DNA of 64,000 nucleotides, taken from Dictyobacter kobayashii (GTDB taxonomy: Bacteria; Chloroflexota; Ktedonobacteria; Ktedonobacterales; Ktedonobacteraceae). Position numbers and translations under genes: made by a program. This document shows positions 16,300 to 24,428 of this stretch, one piece after another. Where the stretch lies: NCBI RefSeq assembly GCF_003967555.1, contig NZ_BIFS01000001.1, positions 4,650,001-4,714,000 on the forward strand, read 5' to 3'. The first letter of the stretch is position 1, and every line of letters starts with the position of its first letter. Under the pieces are notes generated by a model. That model did no database searches. It was not told the origin of the DNA and saw only the letters and a list, made by a program, of their open reading frames with translations.

Positions 16300-16364
16300 T
16301 GTGACTGTTTTGTGATAACTTGCTCTGAGGGTGAGATCGCACAGTGATATGCCAGACTTATTCT
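16300..16364 (+). promoter_or_regulatory. Quadruple direct-repeat promoter for mgtA
   Basis: Half-sites TGTGA (16300), TGTGA (16311), TGAGA (16332) and AGTGA (16343), pairs 32 bp apart; TATTCT (16359-16364) is 11 bp after the last. Back to back with the promoter at 16150-16213, 86 bp between the arrays; the intergenic region holds no other gene. Confidence 0.78.
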
Positions 16365-16409
16365 TTTCATACCGGCACAAGTAATTGATTTAGAGAGGTG
16401 TAAGGGCAT

Positions 16410-18983
16410 ATGAAATCACTCTTGCAGGCACCTACCACGGATGAGACCAACGAGCAGTCTTCTGACGGATTGTTGCGTTTGTCCATACCACAAATATTTG
16501 TTCGTTTAGAGACTGATAAGGATGGTTTGAGTAGCAAGGAGGCCGCTGAGAGGTTGCGCCTGTATGGCCCAAATGAGCCAGTTGTAGCTGGTAAGAATGC
16601 CCTCGCCATTCAATTTTTGCGCCTCTTTCTTAACCCTCTGGTCTTGATCCTTTTGTGCGCCAGTGTGATCTCAATTGTGCTGGGGGACCGCATCGATGCG
16701 ATTATTATCATTGTCATTGTCTTGCTCAGCAATATTTTGAATTTTACCCAGACGTTTCGTTCACAGCGCATCGTGGAGAATCTGCGCGCCGAAGTGGCTC
16801 CTACGGCTACTGTGCTGCGCGATGGACGCTGGCAGGAGATCAGGCGCCATGTGCTGGTACCCGGCGATATCATTCAATTACATGCTGGCGACCTGGTGCC
16901 AGCGGATGCGCGCCTGATCGAGGCTAAGGATCTGCACGTACAACAGGCCGCCCTTACCGGTGAGTCGTTGCCGGTTGAGAAACAGGTTGATGGCGATGCT
17001 GCGCCGACCGCCAATCTGGTCGAGATCCCTGGTGGTATCTTCCTGGGCACATCGATTGTGAGTGGTAGCGGGCAGGCGATTATTGTCGCGACCGGACCTC
17101 GCACTACCTTTGGTGATATCGCGGCCCATCTGGTGCAGCGCCCGCCTGAGACAGAGTTTGAACGAGGAATCCGCCGCTTTGGGTTCCTGATTATGCAAAC
17201 CGTCTTCTTCCTGGTGATCTTTATCGTACTGGTTGGTTTTATTGGTAAGCATCCACCTTTTGAAACCTTGCTCTTCGCCATTGCCCTGGCCGTTGGTTTG
17301 ACGCCTGAATTCCTGCCTATGATTACCACTGTAACCCTGGGTCAGGGTGCGATGCGCATGGCGAAGCATAAGGTGATAGTCAAACACCTGGAAGCCATCC
17401 AGAATTTTGGCAGTATCGATGTACTGTGCAGCGATAAAACAGGTACCATTACTAGCGGCCAGACCCACCTGGAGTCCGCATTAGGACTTGACCAGCAGCC
17501 CTCACCGCAGGTGTTTTTACTGGGATATTTGAATAGCTCCTGTGAAACCGGTTTTAAGAGTCCACTGGATGAAGCTATTCTGAGCGAACCTGCCCCGGAT
17601 ATTCAGGCGTATCACAAACTGGACGAAATCCCCTTTGACTTTGAACGCCGCTGCCTCTCTGTTGTTGTTCAGCATGCAGATCAGGCGCTACTTATTACAA
17701 AAGGCGCCCCTGAGAGTGTTCTGGAGCTTTGCGCGGCCTATGAACTCAATGGGGAGCAAATCGTGCTGGATCGTTCTAGCGGACAGGAGTGCGATATAGC
17801 CATAAACATGTATCGCCACCTGAGTGAGCAAGGCTATCGAACGCTCGCAGTGGCATATCGCGCGCTCCCTGTGCGATCGCAGTATACGCTGGCTGATGAG
17901 CAACAGTTGACACTGCTGGGTTTCTTGATCTTTGCCGATCCAGTAAAGGATGATGTGGCGCAGGTACTCCTGGACCTCAAGCGTGATGGTGTGCAGGTGA
18001 AAATTCTCTCCGGGGATAATGAATTGGTAACTCAGCATGTGTGTGAGCAGGTAGGGTTGGAGAGCCCTCGTATCGTTCTGGGGCAGGAACTAGAGCATAT
18101 GACAGATCCTGCGCTGGCTCATGTGGCGGAGGAAGTGAATATCTTTGCGCGTGTCTCGCCTGCCCAGAAGAATAGAATTATCTATGCGCTCAAGCTAAAT
18201 AAGCATGTCGTGGGCTATATGGGTGATGGTATTAATGATGCCCCGTCGTTGCATACTGCCGATGTTGGCATTTCAGTTGCCTCGGCGGTTGATATTGCCA
18301 GGGATGCCGCCTCTATTATCTTGCTTGAACAAAGTTTGCAGGTTTTGCATCAAGGCATATTGGAGGGGCGCAAAGCCTTTGGCAACGTGATTAAATATCT
18401 CTTGATGGGGACCAGCTCTAACTTTGGCAATATGTTCAGTATGGCCGGCGCCTATGTCTTCTTGCCCTTTTTGCCCATGCTAGCAACCCAGATCTTGCTG
18501 AATAATTTCCTCTATGATTGCGCCCAGATTACTATCCCGACCGATAATGTCGATGATAGTTATGTCAAGAAGCCACAGCATTGGGATATCGGGCTGATCC
18601 GCAATTTTATGATTTTTATTGGCCCTATCAGCTCAATTTTTGACTTCCTGACCTTCTTTTTGATGCTGCAGGTTTTCCATGCCAGTGCCGTGCTCTTCCA
18701 TACTGGCTGGTTCGTTGAGTCGCTGGCGACCCAGACCTTAGTGCTCTTTGTCATCCGTACCGCAGGCAATCCATTCCGCAGTCGGCCAAGTATCCCACTG
18801 CTCACCACGACTATCCTGATTGTCCTGATTGGCCTGGTTCTCCCTTTTACCCCTCTGGCAGGGCCGCTGGGTTTTACACCGCTCCCACCGCTTTACTTTT
18901 TCTTCCTGTGGGTTATGGTGGCCATCTATCTGTTCATGGTACAACTTGTCAAAGTACAACTGATGAAGAGACTTGCCCATTAG
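16410..18983 (+). CDS. mgtA: Magnesium-translocating P-type ATPase, MgtA-like
   Basis: 857 residues with all P-type marks. The cation ATPase N-domain (QIFVRLETDKDGLSSKEAAERL, read in parts) comes first. TGESLPVEK in the actuator, CSDKTGTITSGQ at the phosphorylated Asp, GDGINDAP at the hinge and about ten membrane segments follow. Length and order match P3B MgtA/MgtB Mg2+ importers; the C-terminal six-helix block LATQILLNNFLYDCAQITIPTDNVD is typical of that group. ATG 16410 follows AGGTGTAAGGG. It has its own island promoter and probably reads on into the VIT-type gene 155 bp downstream. The mycobacterial DosR regulon also contains a cation P-type ATPase (CtpF). Specificity for Mg2+ is a family inference. 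Confidence 0.9.
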   Translation: MKSLLQAPTTDETNEQSSDGLLRLSIPQIFVRLETDKDGLSSKEAAERLRLYGPNEPVVAGKNALAIQFLRLFLNPLVLILLCASVISIVLGDRIDAIIIIVIVLLSNILNFTQTFRSQRIVENLRAEVAPTATVLRDGRWQEIRRHVLVPGDIIQLHAGDLVPADARLIEAKDLHVQQAALTGESLPVEKQVDGDAAPTANLVEIPGGIFLGTSIVSGSGQAIIVATGPRTTFGDIAAHLVQRPPETEFERGIRRFGFLIMQTVFFLVIFIVLVGFIGKHPPFETLLFAIALAVGLTPEFLPMITTVTLGQGAMRMAKHKVIVKHLEAIQNFGSIDVLCSDKTGTITSGQTHLESALGLDQQPSPQVFLLGYLNSSCETGFKSPLDEAILSEPAPDIQAYHKLDEIPFDFERRCLSVVVQHADQALLITKGAPESVLELCAAYELNGEQIVLDRSSGQECDIAINMYRHLSEQGYRTLAVAYRALPVRSQYTLADEQQLTLLGFLIFADPVKDDVAQVLLDLKRDGVQVKILSGDNELVTQHVCEQVGLESPRIVLGQELEHMTDPALAHVAEEVNIFARVSPAQKNRIIYALKLNKHVVGYMGDGINDAPSLHTADVGISVASAVDIARDAASIILLEQSLQVLHQGILEGRKAFGNVIKYLLMGTSSNFGNMFSMAGAYVFLPFLPMLATQILLNNFLYDCAQITIPTDNVDDSYVKKPQHWDIGLIRNFMIFIGPISSIFDFLTFFLMLQVFHASAVLFHTGWFVESLATQTLVLFVIRTAGNPFRSRPSIPLLTTTILIVLIGLVLPFTPLAGPLGFTPLPPLYFFFLWVMVAIYLFMVQLVKVQLMKRLAH

Positions 18984-19138
18984 CTCGGTTCTGTTACAAG
19001 AGGATATCAGGACTATGCTGGCTACCAGCCGTCTGTTAGTTAAATATTGAGCCGTCATCGTGTCCTGTTGCGTCTCTATATAAGACGCTGGCTAGCTTTT
19101 ATCGCCAGCCGAACTTTTGAAAAGGGAGTTGTGAAGTT

Positions 19139-19834
19139 ATGCCCCAAACGCCGCATGTGGAAAAGCATTTTACCTCGGGTGAACTGGTGCGCGATATCGT
19201 GATCGGCATGTCTGATGGGCTTACAGTCCCGTTTGCGCTGGCCGCTGGCCTTTCGGGTGCTGTTAGCTCTACCAATATCGTGGTAACCGCCGGACTGGCA
19301 GAGATTGCCGCTGGCTCGATTGCAATGGGGCTGGGCGGGTATCTGGCCGCTAGAAGTGACGCGGAACATTATGCCAGCGAGCGTCAGCGCGAACAATTGG
19401 AGGTCAAGGAAAAAACTGATGCCGAGAAGGCTGAGGTTAGCGACATCTTCCAACAATATGGCCTGACCGCTGAACAGAGTGAGCCAGTGGTTGAGGCACT
19501 GAGTAAGCGGCCAGACGCCTGGATAGATTTTATGATGCGCTTCGAGCTTGGCCTGGAGGAGCCTGATCCTAAGCGTGCGTTCAGTAGCGCCATTACTATC
19601 GCGCTCTCTTATATTGTTGGTGGCCTGATACCTTTGAGCCCGTATATCTTGCTACCTGTCGCCAGAACAGCTCTGCTTGTCTCGGTCATCGTGACCTTGC
19701 TGGCACTGCTGATTTTTGGATATGTCAAAGGACACTTTACCGGCACCAATCCTGTGCGCAGTGGTATACAGACCGCGCTAATTGGAGGGCTGGCGGCGGC
19801 TGTAGCCTTCTTTATCGCGCGTATGATTTCTTAA
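19139..19834 (+). CDS. VIT1/CCC1-family iron/manganese transporter
   Basis: 231 residues. It has the family signature near the N-terminus (VRDIVIGMSDGLTVPFALAAGLSGAV in pieces), the second conserved helix EIAAGSIAMGLGGYLAARSDAEHY, a cytosolic helical metal-binding stretch (residues 75-150, Glu-rich) and three C-terminal hydrophobic helices. These proteins move Fe2+/Mn2+ out of the cytosol. Ribosome site AAGGGAG. It has no direct-repeat promoter of its own in the 155 bp after mgtA, so cotranscription is likely. It ends 9 bp before the convergent kinase gene. Confidence 0.88.
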   Translation: MPQTPHVEKHFTSGELVRDIVIGMSDGLTVPFALAAGLSGAVSSTNIVVTAGLAEIAAGSIAMGLGGYLAARSDAEHYASERQREQLEVKEKTDAEKAEVSDIFQQYGLTAEQSEPVVEALSKRPDAWIDFMMRFELGLEEPDPKRAFSSAITIALSYIVGGLIPLSPYILLPVARTALLVSVIVTLLALLIFGYVKGHFTGTNPVRSGIQTALIGGLAAAVAFFIARMIS

Positions 19835-19843
19835 GCACGCCAG

Positions 19844-21541
19844 TTATATCTCTGCAATTTCAGCCTCGGACTCATCATCGATAGGTTGCGCGATCAGCGG
19901 CAGGGACACAAAGAAGGTTGTGCCCTGCCCTTCCTGCGATTGAAACCAGATATTCCCTCCGTGTCTTTCGACGAGCTCGCGACTGAGGTAGAGCCCAAGT
20001 CCTGTACCATAAATGCCATTGCTCAGTGCGTTATCGGCGCGCGTGAAGCGGCCAAAGATACGTGCTTGCTCGTAAGCTGGAATGCCAATGCCAGAATCTT
20101 TGATACTGAGAAGGGCCTGCCGGCTCGCTTTTAACTCTTCAAGCTTGATCTGGATCTGTCCACCACAAGGACTATATTTTATGGCATTGCTGAGCAGGTT
20201 GGTCAGTACCTGTTCAATCCGCATCACATCGATAGAAACAATCAAGAATGGGACCTGGGTATCAATGATCAACTGGTGCCGCTTACTTATGATTTGATGA
20301 CGATGGGTGACGCGCTTAACCAGCGAAACCAGGTCTGTGATCTCCTGGGACAATTCTAGCCGTCCGGCCTGCAGGCGCGTGACATCCAATAGATCATTGG
20401 TGAGCACTACCAGTCGTTGGGTTGCCTGATCGATATTTTCTAATGATTCTTGTTGTTCGGGCGTCAGATTGTTATTCGGTTGCAACAGCAGTTGGGCCTG
20501 AAACAGTTCGATGAACCCCTGTAGCGCGGCCAGCGGATTGCGCAGTTCGTGGGCCGCGATACCGATAAAATCATCTTTAAGGTTCTCTGTCTCTTTTAAG
20601 GCGGAGACATCCTGATGTACGACGATGGCGACCGGCTCCTGCTCATTTTGCCAGGTAGTGGGGTGACTGAGTGGAGATGTTTTTGTGTCCAGCCTGATGG
20701 CATTTACGAGTACAGGTAATGAAGAGCCGTCGGCATGGCGAATAATTTCCTGTTGTTGATAGATGACCTCTCCACTTTGGACCGCCCGTAAGGTGGCCAG
20801 TTCTTCCATTGGCAAGCTACGCCCATCGTTGCGAAAGATCTGGATCTGGTTTTGTTGCAAGAAATCTATCATCGGCTGTTCCGGTAACCATGTCGTTCCC
20901 CAGACGGTTGCGGCGGTCTGGTTGGCGAGGATGAGGCGTGCATCCTGTCCATGGACCAGGTAGACACTGGTTGGCAATTCATCCAGAATACGTTGCAGCA
21001 ATGAGCGGCGTGCCTCGATTTCAGCGTAGAAACGCTTCTCTCTCAAGAGGGCGCGTATCTCTGTCACATCATGCCAGATAACCACGGCACCACTGATTGC
21101 TTGTGTTTCAACGGTGTCTGTGTCTTGTCGCGTCGATTGCTGCTGATATAAAGGGGAGGCCGTCACCAGATATTCTGCTTGCTCATCATTTTTATTGACG
21201 ATCGTAACTGGAATATCTTGATTTCCCTGGCCGGTCAAGGCGTAGCGGGCCGGGGTATATAACAATGCTTCCAGCGCTGGTTGGCTCTGTTGAGATTGCT
21301 CTAGACGGGTGCGTAGGAGGTAGGCCTGTTTATTTTCGTGCACAATATGCTGTTGCGGATCGATCAACGTTACCCCATCCTGGATGCTTTGGAAGATCGT
21401 ATCCAATTCTTGGGCGCGCGTATGGATGGTCTGGTAGAGGCGTACATTCTCGATCGCGATGGCTGCCTGCGTCGCTAATCCAGCCAGTAATTCTTCATCT
21501 TTATCCTGGAAGTAGTCAGGCTCCTGATGCCCCAGCAACAA
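19844..21541 (-). CDS. Sensor histidine kinase, PAS and kinase part (split by frameshift)
   Basis: The C-terminal three quarters of a kinase gene that spans 19844-22097. It contains the end of a GAF domain (LATQAAIAIENVRLYQ), two PAS-like regions (around IFQSIQDGVTLIDPQ and ILDELPTSVYLVHGQ), the H-box AAHELRNPLAALQGF, N-box NLLSNAIKYSPCGG, and ATP-lid motifs DSGIGIP and GTGLGLYLS. No membrane segment, so it is cytosolic. The joined reading needs two single-G additions, at plus-strand C runs 21543-21547 and 21579-21582, giving SFLGVPLLDRARHVQGG then LLLGHQEPDYF. It is divergent from the OmpR-family regulator and may be its partner. Confidence 0.88.
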   Translation of the reverse strand: MLLGHQEPDYFQDKDEELLAGLATQAAIAIENVRLYQTIHTRAQELDTIFQSIQDGVTLIDPQQHIVHENKQAYLLRTRLEQSQQSQPALEALLYTPARYALTGQGNQDIPVTIVNKNDEQAEYLVTASPLYQQQSTRQDTDTVETQAISGAVVIWHDVTEIRALLREKRFYAEIEARRSLLQRILDELPTSVYLVHGQDARLILANQTAATVWGTTWLPEQPMIDFLQQNQIQIFRNDGRSLPMEELATLRAVQSGEVIYQQQEIIRHADGSSLPVLVNAIRLDTKTSPLSHPTTWQNEQEPVAIVVHQDVSALKETENLKDDFIGIAAHELRNPLAALQGFIELFQAQLLLQPNNNLTPEQQESLENIDQATQRLVVLTNDLLDVTRLQAGRLELSQEITDLVSLVKRVTHRHQIISKRHQLIIDTQVPFLIVSIDVMRIEQVLTNLLSNAIKYSPCGGQIQIKLEELKASRQALLSIKDSGIGIPAYEQARIFGRFTRADNALSNGIYGTGLGLYLSRELVERHGGNIWFQSQEGQGTTFFVSLPLIAQPIDDESEAEIAEI

Positions 21542-22097
21542 TCCCCCTGTACATGTCTGGCTCGATCCAACAAAGGCACCCCAGGAAACTGCGCATTATT
21601 GGATGACCTGCTGGAATATCGATAGCTAGTAGCTCTTCAGATGATATGTGTCCGTGCGCATACTCTAATGCTAATTGCCGGGCTTCTGCTTTTCTTTGTT
21701 CCTCTGTTTGAAGACCCTTCCTGGTTTTTTGTTGGGATCTGAGCTTTTGCACGTCGGCGATACGTACCGGAACGCCATAGCGAAATATGGGGGCTAGCAG
21801 CCCTTCACCTCCCAGGGGCATGCGCCTGAATAGCTCTTTTTGTTTTTCTGTCACACCGACCACTGCCGCCAGGTGAAAAAGGTTGCCCTCAGCGGGTGCC
21901 AGGAACTCCCCCTGCTCATTAGTGGGTCGCAAAGAGAATGCGGCAAAGTGAGCACCAATCACATCAGTTGCAGTTTGTGCAATGAGTTGTAATAATTGCT
22001 GCTCGTTTCGCTCACTGAGGAGGGCTGCACCTATATAATTTAAAGCTGCAAAGCGTTCGCTCTCGGTTAGCGGTTTACGCACCTCGCCTGGATTCAT
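21516..22097 (-). CDS. Sensor histidine kinase, N-terminal GAF part (split by frameshift)
   Basis: Starts MNPGEVRKPLTESERFAALNYIG in pieces and carries a GAF domain (TATDVIGAHFAAFSLRPTNE; GGEGLLAPIFRYGVPVRIADV; the short-loop GHPIMRSFLG). GAF-type kinases in dormancy regulation (DosS/DosT) bind haem, but no specific haem ligand can be assigned here. The frame breaks at SFLG and the printed tail CLCWIEPDMYRG is out of register. The stop 21516 overlaps the next part, as expected for a frameshift and not for two genes. Confidence 0.8.
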   Translation of the reverse strand: MNPGEVRKPLTESERFAALNYIGAALLSERNEQQLLQLIAQTATDVIGAHFAAFSLRPTNEQGEFLAPAEGNLFHLAAVVGVTEKQKELFRRMPLGGEGLLAPIFRYGVPVRIADVQKLRSQQKTRKGLQTEEQRKAEARQLALEYAHGHISSEELLAIDIPAGHPIMRSFLGCLCWIEPDMYRGIVAGASGA

Positions 22098-22121
22098 CGG
22101 TCACCGCCGGTTTCTAAGGGT

Positions 22122-22267
22122 GCAGGGCTATTTCATGTTTCTCTTTGGCGCCTGCGGCGCCGGGTTGTGGGTGTGGAGTGTGTGGAGTGGGCCGCTGCGG
22201 CGGCCCACTCCACACACTCCACACCTGAAAGATATACATTTTCTGGACGAACATTAAATAGCCCTGC
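22122..22267. repeat. Double-hairpin repeat element, copy 1
   Basis: A small hairpin GGCGCC-TGC-GGCGCC (22147-22161) precedes a perfect 25-bp stem (22171-22195 with 22200-22224). The outer ends GCAGGGCTATTT and AAATAGCCCTGC are themselves an inverted repeat, so the element folds as nested hairpins. Related copies are at 32732 and 32887. It lies between the kinase and regulator starts, where the 290-bp gap holds no gene. Confidence 0.85.
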
Positions 22268-22387
22268 TAAGGGTGCTTTTTATTTGAATTATAATGAACT
22301 ATCCTTTATGATAAAAGCAAAAAGGCAATCTGGCAAGTGCCTGCTCTGGCTTAATTGCTGTGATCAAGGTGGATAAGGGAGGTTAAG

Positions 22388-23107
22388 ATGACGATAAAGA
22401 AACAAACTATCCTCGTCGCGGATGATGATCCTCAGCTTCTGCGTCTGGTGACGCGTACTCTTGAGTTAGAAGGATTTCATGTCCTGAATGCTAGAGATGG
22501 CGAGGAGGCTCTGGTAATGATTGAGGCCAATCCTCCCGATCTGGTGTTGTTGGATGTGATGATGCCTCATATGGATGGTTTTACGGCTTGCCAGAGAATT
22601 AGAGAGTTTTCACAAATTCCCATTATTATTATTACCGCACGTGGGCGCGATGATGATAAAGTCAGAGGTTTGAATCTGGGGGCCGACGATTATTTGACCA
22701 AGCCATTTAGTATTGAAGAGCTGGTGGCACGGGTGCGCGCGGTACTACGGCGTTCACAATTTGTGACGCTAGAGCAGTCGCAGGCTGCCAGGTCTAAAAT
22801 GACCATCGGGGATATTGAGATCGATTTTGAGCAGCGCCTGGTGACTGTGAATGGCAAAGAAGTGGTCTTAACCCCGACCGAATATCGTATTCTGGCCTAT
22901 TTGATGCAGAATGCTGGCCGTATCCTAACCCAGGATCTCTTACTGGAGCATATCTGGGGCCAGGAATACCTGGGTGAAAGCCATATGTTACAGGTTAGCA
23001 TTAATCGCTTGCGCCGTAAGATTGAGCCTGATCCCGCCCATCCAACCTATATACATACCAAGATCGGCATTGGCTACCAGCTTGCCACGCAACCCAAAGT
23101 TGTGTAG
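22388..23107 (+). CDS. OmpR/PhoB-family response regulator
   Basis: 239 residues. Receiver domain with acidic pair D12/D13, phospho-acceptor D56 (LLDVMMP), T83 and K105 (YLTKPFS), then a winged-helix DNA-binding domain (VVLTPTEYRILAYLMQNAGRILTQ in pieces; SINRLRRKIEPDP recognition helix; IGIGYQL wing). GGGAGG precedes ATG 22388. It is divergent from the GAF/PAS kinase and the only DNA-binding response regulator in the island. OmpR-family proteins typically bind direct repeats with an 11-bp period. That is what the ten island promoters show, so it is the candidate activator. Its own upstream region has no such array. Confidence 0.92.
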   Translation: MTIKKQTILVADDDPQLLRLVTRTLELEGFHVLNARDGEEALVMIEANPPDLVLLDVMMPHMDGFTACQRIREFSQIPIIIITARGRDDDKVRGLNLGADDYLTKPFSIEELVARVRAVLRRSQFVTLEQSQAARSKMTIGDIEIDFEQRLVTVNGKEVVLTPTEYRILAYLMQNAGRILTQDLLLEHIWGQEYLGESHMLQVSINRLRRKIEPDPAHPTYIHTKIGIGYQLATQPKVV

Positions 23108-23165
23108 TTGTATAATTCACCTGCCCCATATTAAAGAACTAAATTTAGAGATGATCCCGCATGTC

Positions 23166-23229
23166 TGTGATCTGCTTGTGTTGTCAGGTAGGGATTTGAG
23201 AAGTGTTTGTGATTCCATGGCTGTATCTT
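23166..23229 (+). promoter_or_regulatory. Quadruple direct-repeat promoter for USP G
   Basis: Half-sites TGTGA (23166), TGTGT (23177), TGAGA (23197) and TGTGA (23208), pairs 31 bp apart; TATCTT (23224-23229) lies 11 bp after the last half-site and 64 bp before the start codon. Confidence 0.78.
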
Positions 23230-23292
23230 ACAGGTATCAAAAGAAATAAACTCAAGTGCCTACCTGAAGATGTGGGTGAAAGGAGTCCAGCC

Positions 23293-23835
23293 ATGTTGGG
23301 GCATATTCTTGTACCATTGGATGGTTCACACCGTGACGAACAGGTTCTCCCGCTGGTTGCGCGCCTTGCTCGTGGCGCTGATGCCAAAATTACACTGATG
23401 ACGATTATAGCTCTTCCTTCGGAGTATTATGCCTATCCCATGTGGTCTGGACCAGTTCCTGCCAATTTGATGGAGCGTGATGAGCAAGAGGCGGAAGAGC
23501 ACCTGGCACAGTTGAAGCAGAGCGAACTCTTGCGGGAACTGGATGTGCAAACCTCTGTGCTCACTGGTTTTCCGGTGCAGGAGCTGGCTCAGTCTATTGA
23601 GCGAGAACGCGTTGATCTGGTGGTGATGTGTAGCCATGGTGATGTCGGGTTCAAGCGTCTGGTGTTAGGGAGCGTGGCGCAGCAGATTGTTCAGCATTGC
23701 AATGTGCCGGTGCTGATAGTAAAAGAGCAAAGGCAAGGGCAGCCCTTACTGAGTAAAGGAACGCCATTTCAATTTATTGTGGCGCTCGATGGCTCTCCCC
23801 TCTCGGAATCTGTCTTGAAACCGGCCGCTACCTGA
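23293..23835 (+). CDS. Tandem-domain universal stress protein (USP G), N-terminal part (split by frameshift)
   Basis: Start at ATG 23293 behind AAAGGAG; the frame is open 30 codons further upstream but the canonical MLGHILVPLDGSHRDEQ begins here. Domain 1 has loop HGDVGFKRLVLGS. Domain 2 starts FIVALDGSPLSES and is cut by a stop at KPAAT. One base added near 23828 restores KPAAYLSALLSAPLPGK and continues into the next part, giving an ordinary protein of about 346 residues at 23293-24332. Confidence 0.85.
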   Translation: MLGHILVPLDGSHRDEQVLPLVARLARGADAKITLMTIIALPSEYYAYPMWSGPVPANLMERDEQEAEEHLAQLKQSELLRELDVQTSVLTGFPVQELAQSIERERVDLVVMCSHGDVGFKRLVLGSVAQQIVQHCNVPVLIVKEQRQGQPLLSKGTPFQFIVALDGSPLSESVLKPAAT

Positions 23836-23855
23836 GTGCGCTTCTCTCGGCACCG

Positions 23856-24332
23856 TTGCCTGGTAAGCTGCACCTGTTACGTGTGGTCCAACCCATTTAT
23901 AGCGTCTCTAAAAATGGTAGTGATACCGTTGCTCAGGCCAACGTAAAGGCAATGGATGCCGCGGATGCTTATCTGCAGGCTGTGACGAAGAAGCTGTTGT
24001 TACAGATGATGCCTGATACCTTGCTCGATATCACTACGTCGATTCGCAGCGATGAGGATGTGGCCACTACCCTGATGCAGGCCGCACGTGAGGATGAGGT
24101 GCGTATGGTCGGCCCATCTGGTGGTATCGCCTTAGCGACCCATGGCCGGCATGGTATACCTCGCTGGCTTCTTGGCAGCGTGACAGAGCATGTGCTGAGC
24201 CACTCATCATTTCCTCTATTGATCGTGCATCAGCAGGCCAGTGAGCTCAAAGATACCGAAATTGCCGGCGATGCGGCAGTCAAAGGAACCGAACATCCGG
24301 AAGGGGAGTATCATCCCTTTGCTATGTTTTAA
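23856..24332 (+). CDS. USP G, C-terminal part (split by frameshift)
   Basis: The rest of domain 2: GKLHLLRVVQPIY, a helical stretch, then loop THGRHGIPRWLLGS and the final strand FPLLIVHQQ, with a 27-residue hydrophilic tail. No independent start with a ribosome site is seen, so this is not a separate gene. Confidence 0.8.
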   Translation: MPGKLHLLRVVQPIYSVSKNGSDTVAQANVKAMDAADAYLQAVTKKLLLQMMPDTLLDITTSIRSDEDVATTLMQAAREDEVRMVGPSGGIALATHGRHGIPRWLLGSVTEHVLSHSSFPLLIVHQQASELKDTEIAGDAAVKGTEHPEGEYHPFAMF

Positions 24333-24347
24333 TAACAATTAAGGGCA

Positions 24348-24417
24348 GCGCATAAACGTCCACGAGAAAAGGAGCTGGAAATAATCCTAGCTCCTTTTCT
24401 CGTGGACGTTTATGCGC
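24348..24417. terminator. 29-bp perfect hairpin between convergent USP genes
   Basis: Arms 24348-24376 and 24389-24417 are exact complements with a 12-base loop. It lies 15 bp after the USP G stop and 11 bp beyond the USP H stop on the other strand. It is a bidirectional terminator candidate. Confidence 0.75.
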
Positions 24418-24428
24418 TCAGTGAGCCT

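Noticed and set aside
16300-16315. CRP/FNR sites suggested by TGTGA and TCACA
   Set aside because: CRP and FNR sites are inverted repeats. Here both halves point the same way with an 11-bp period, at every site.
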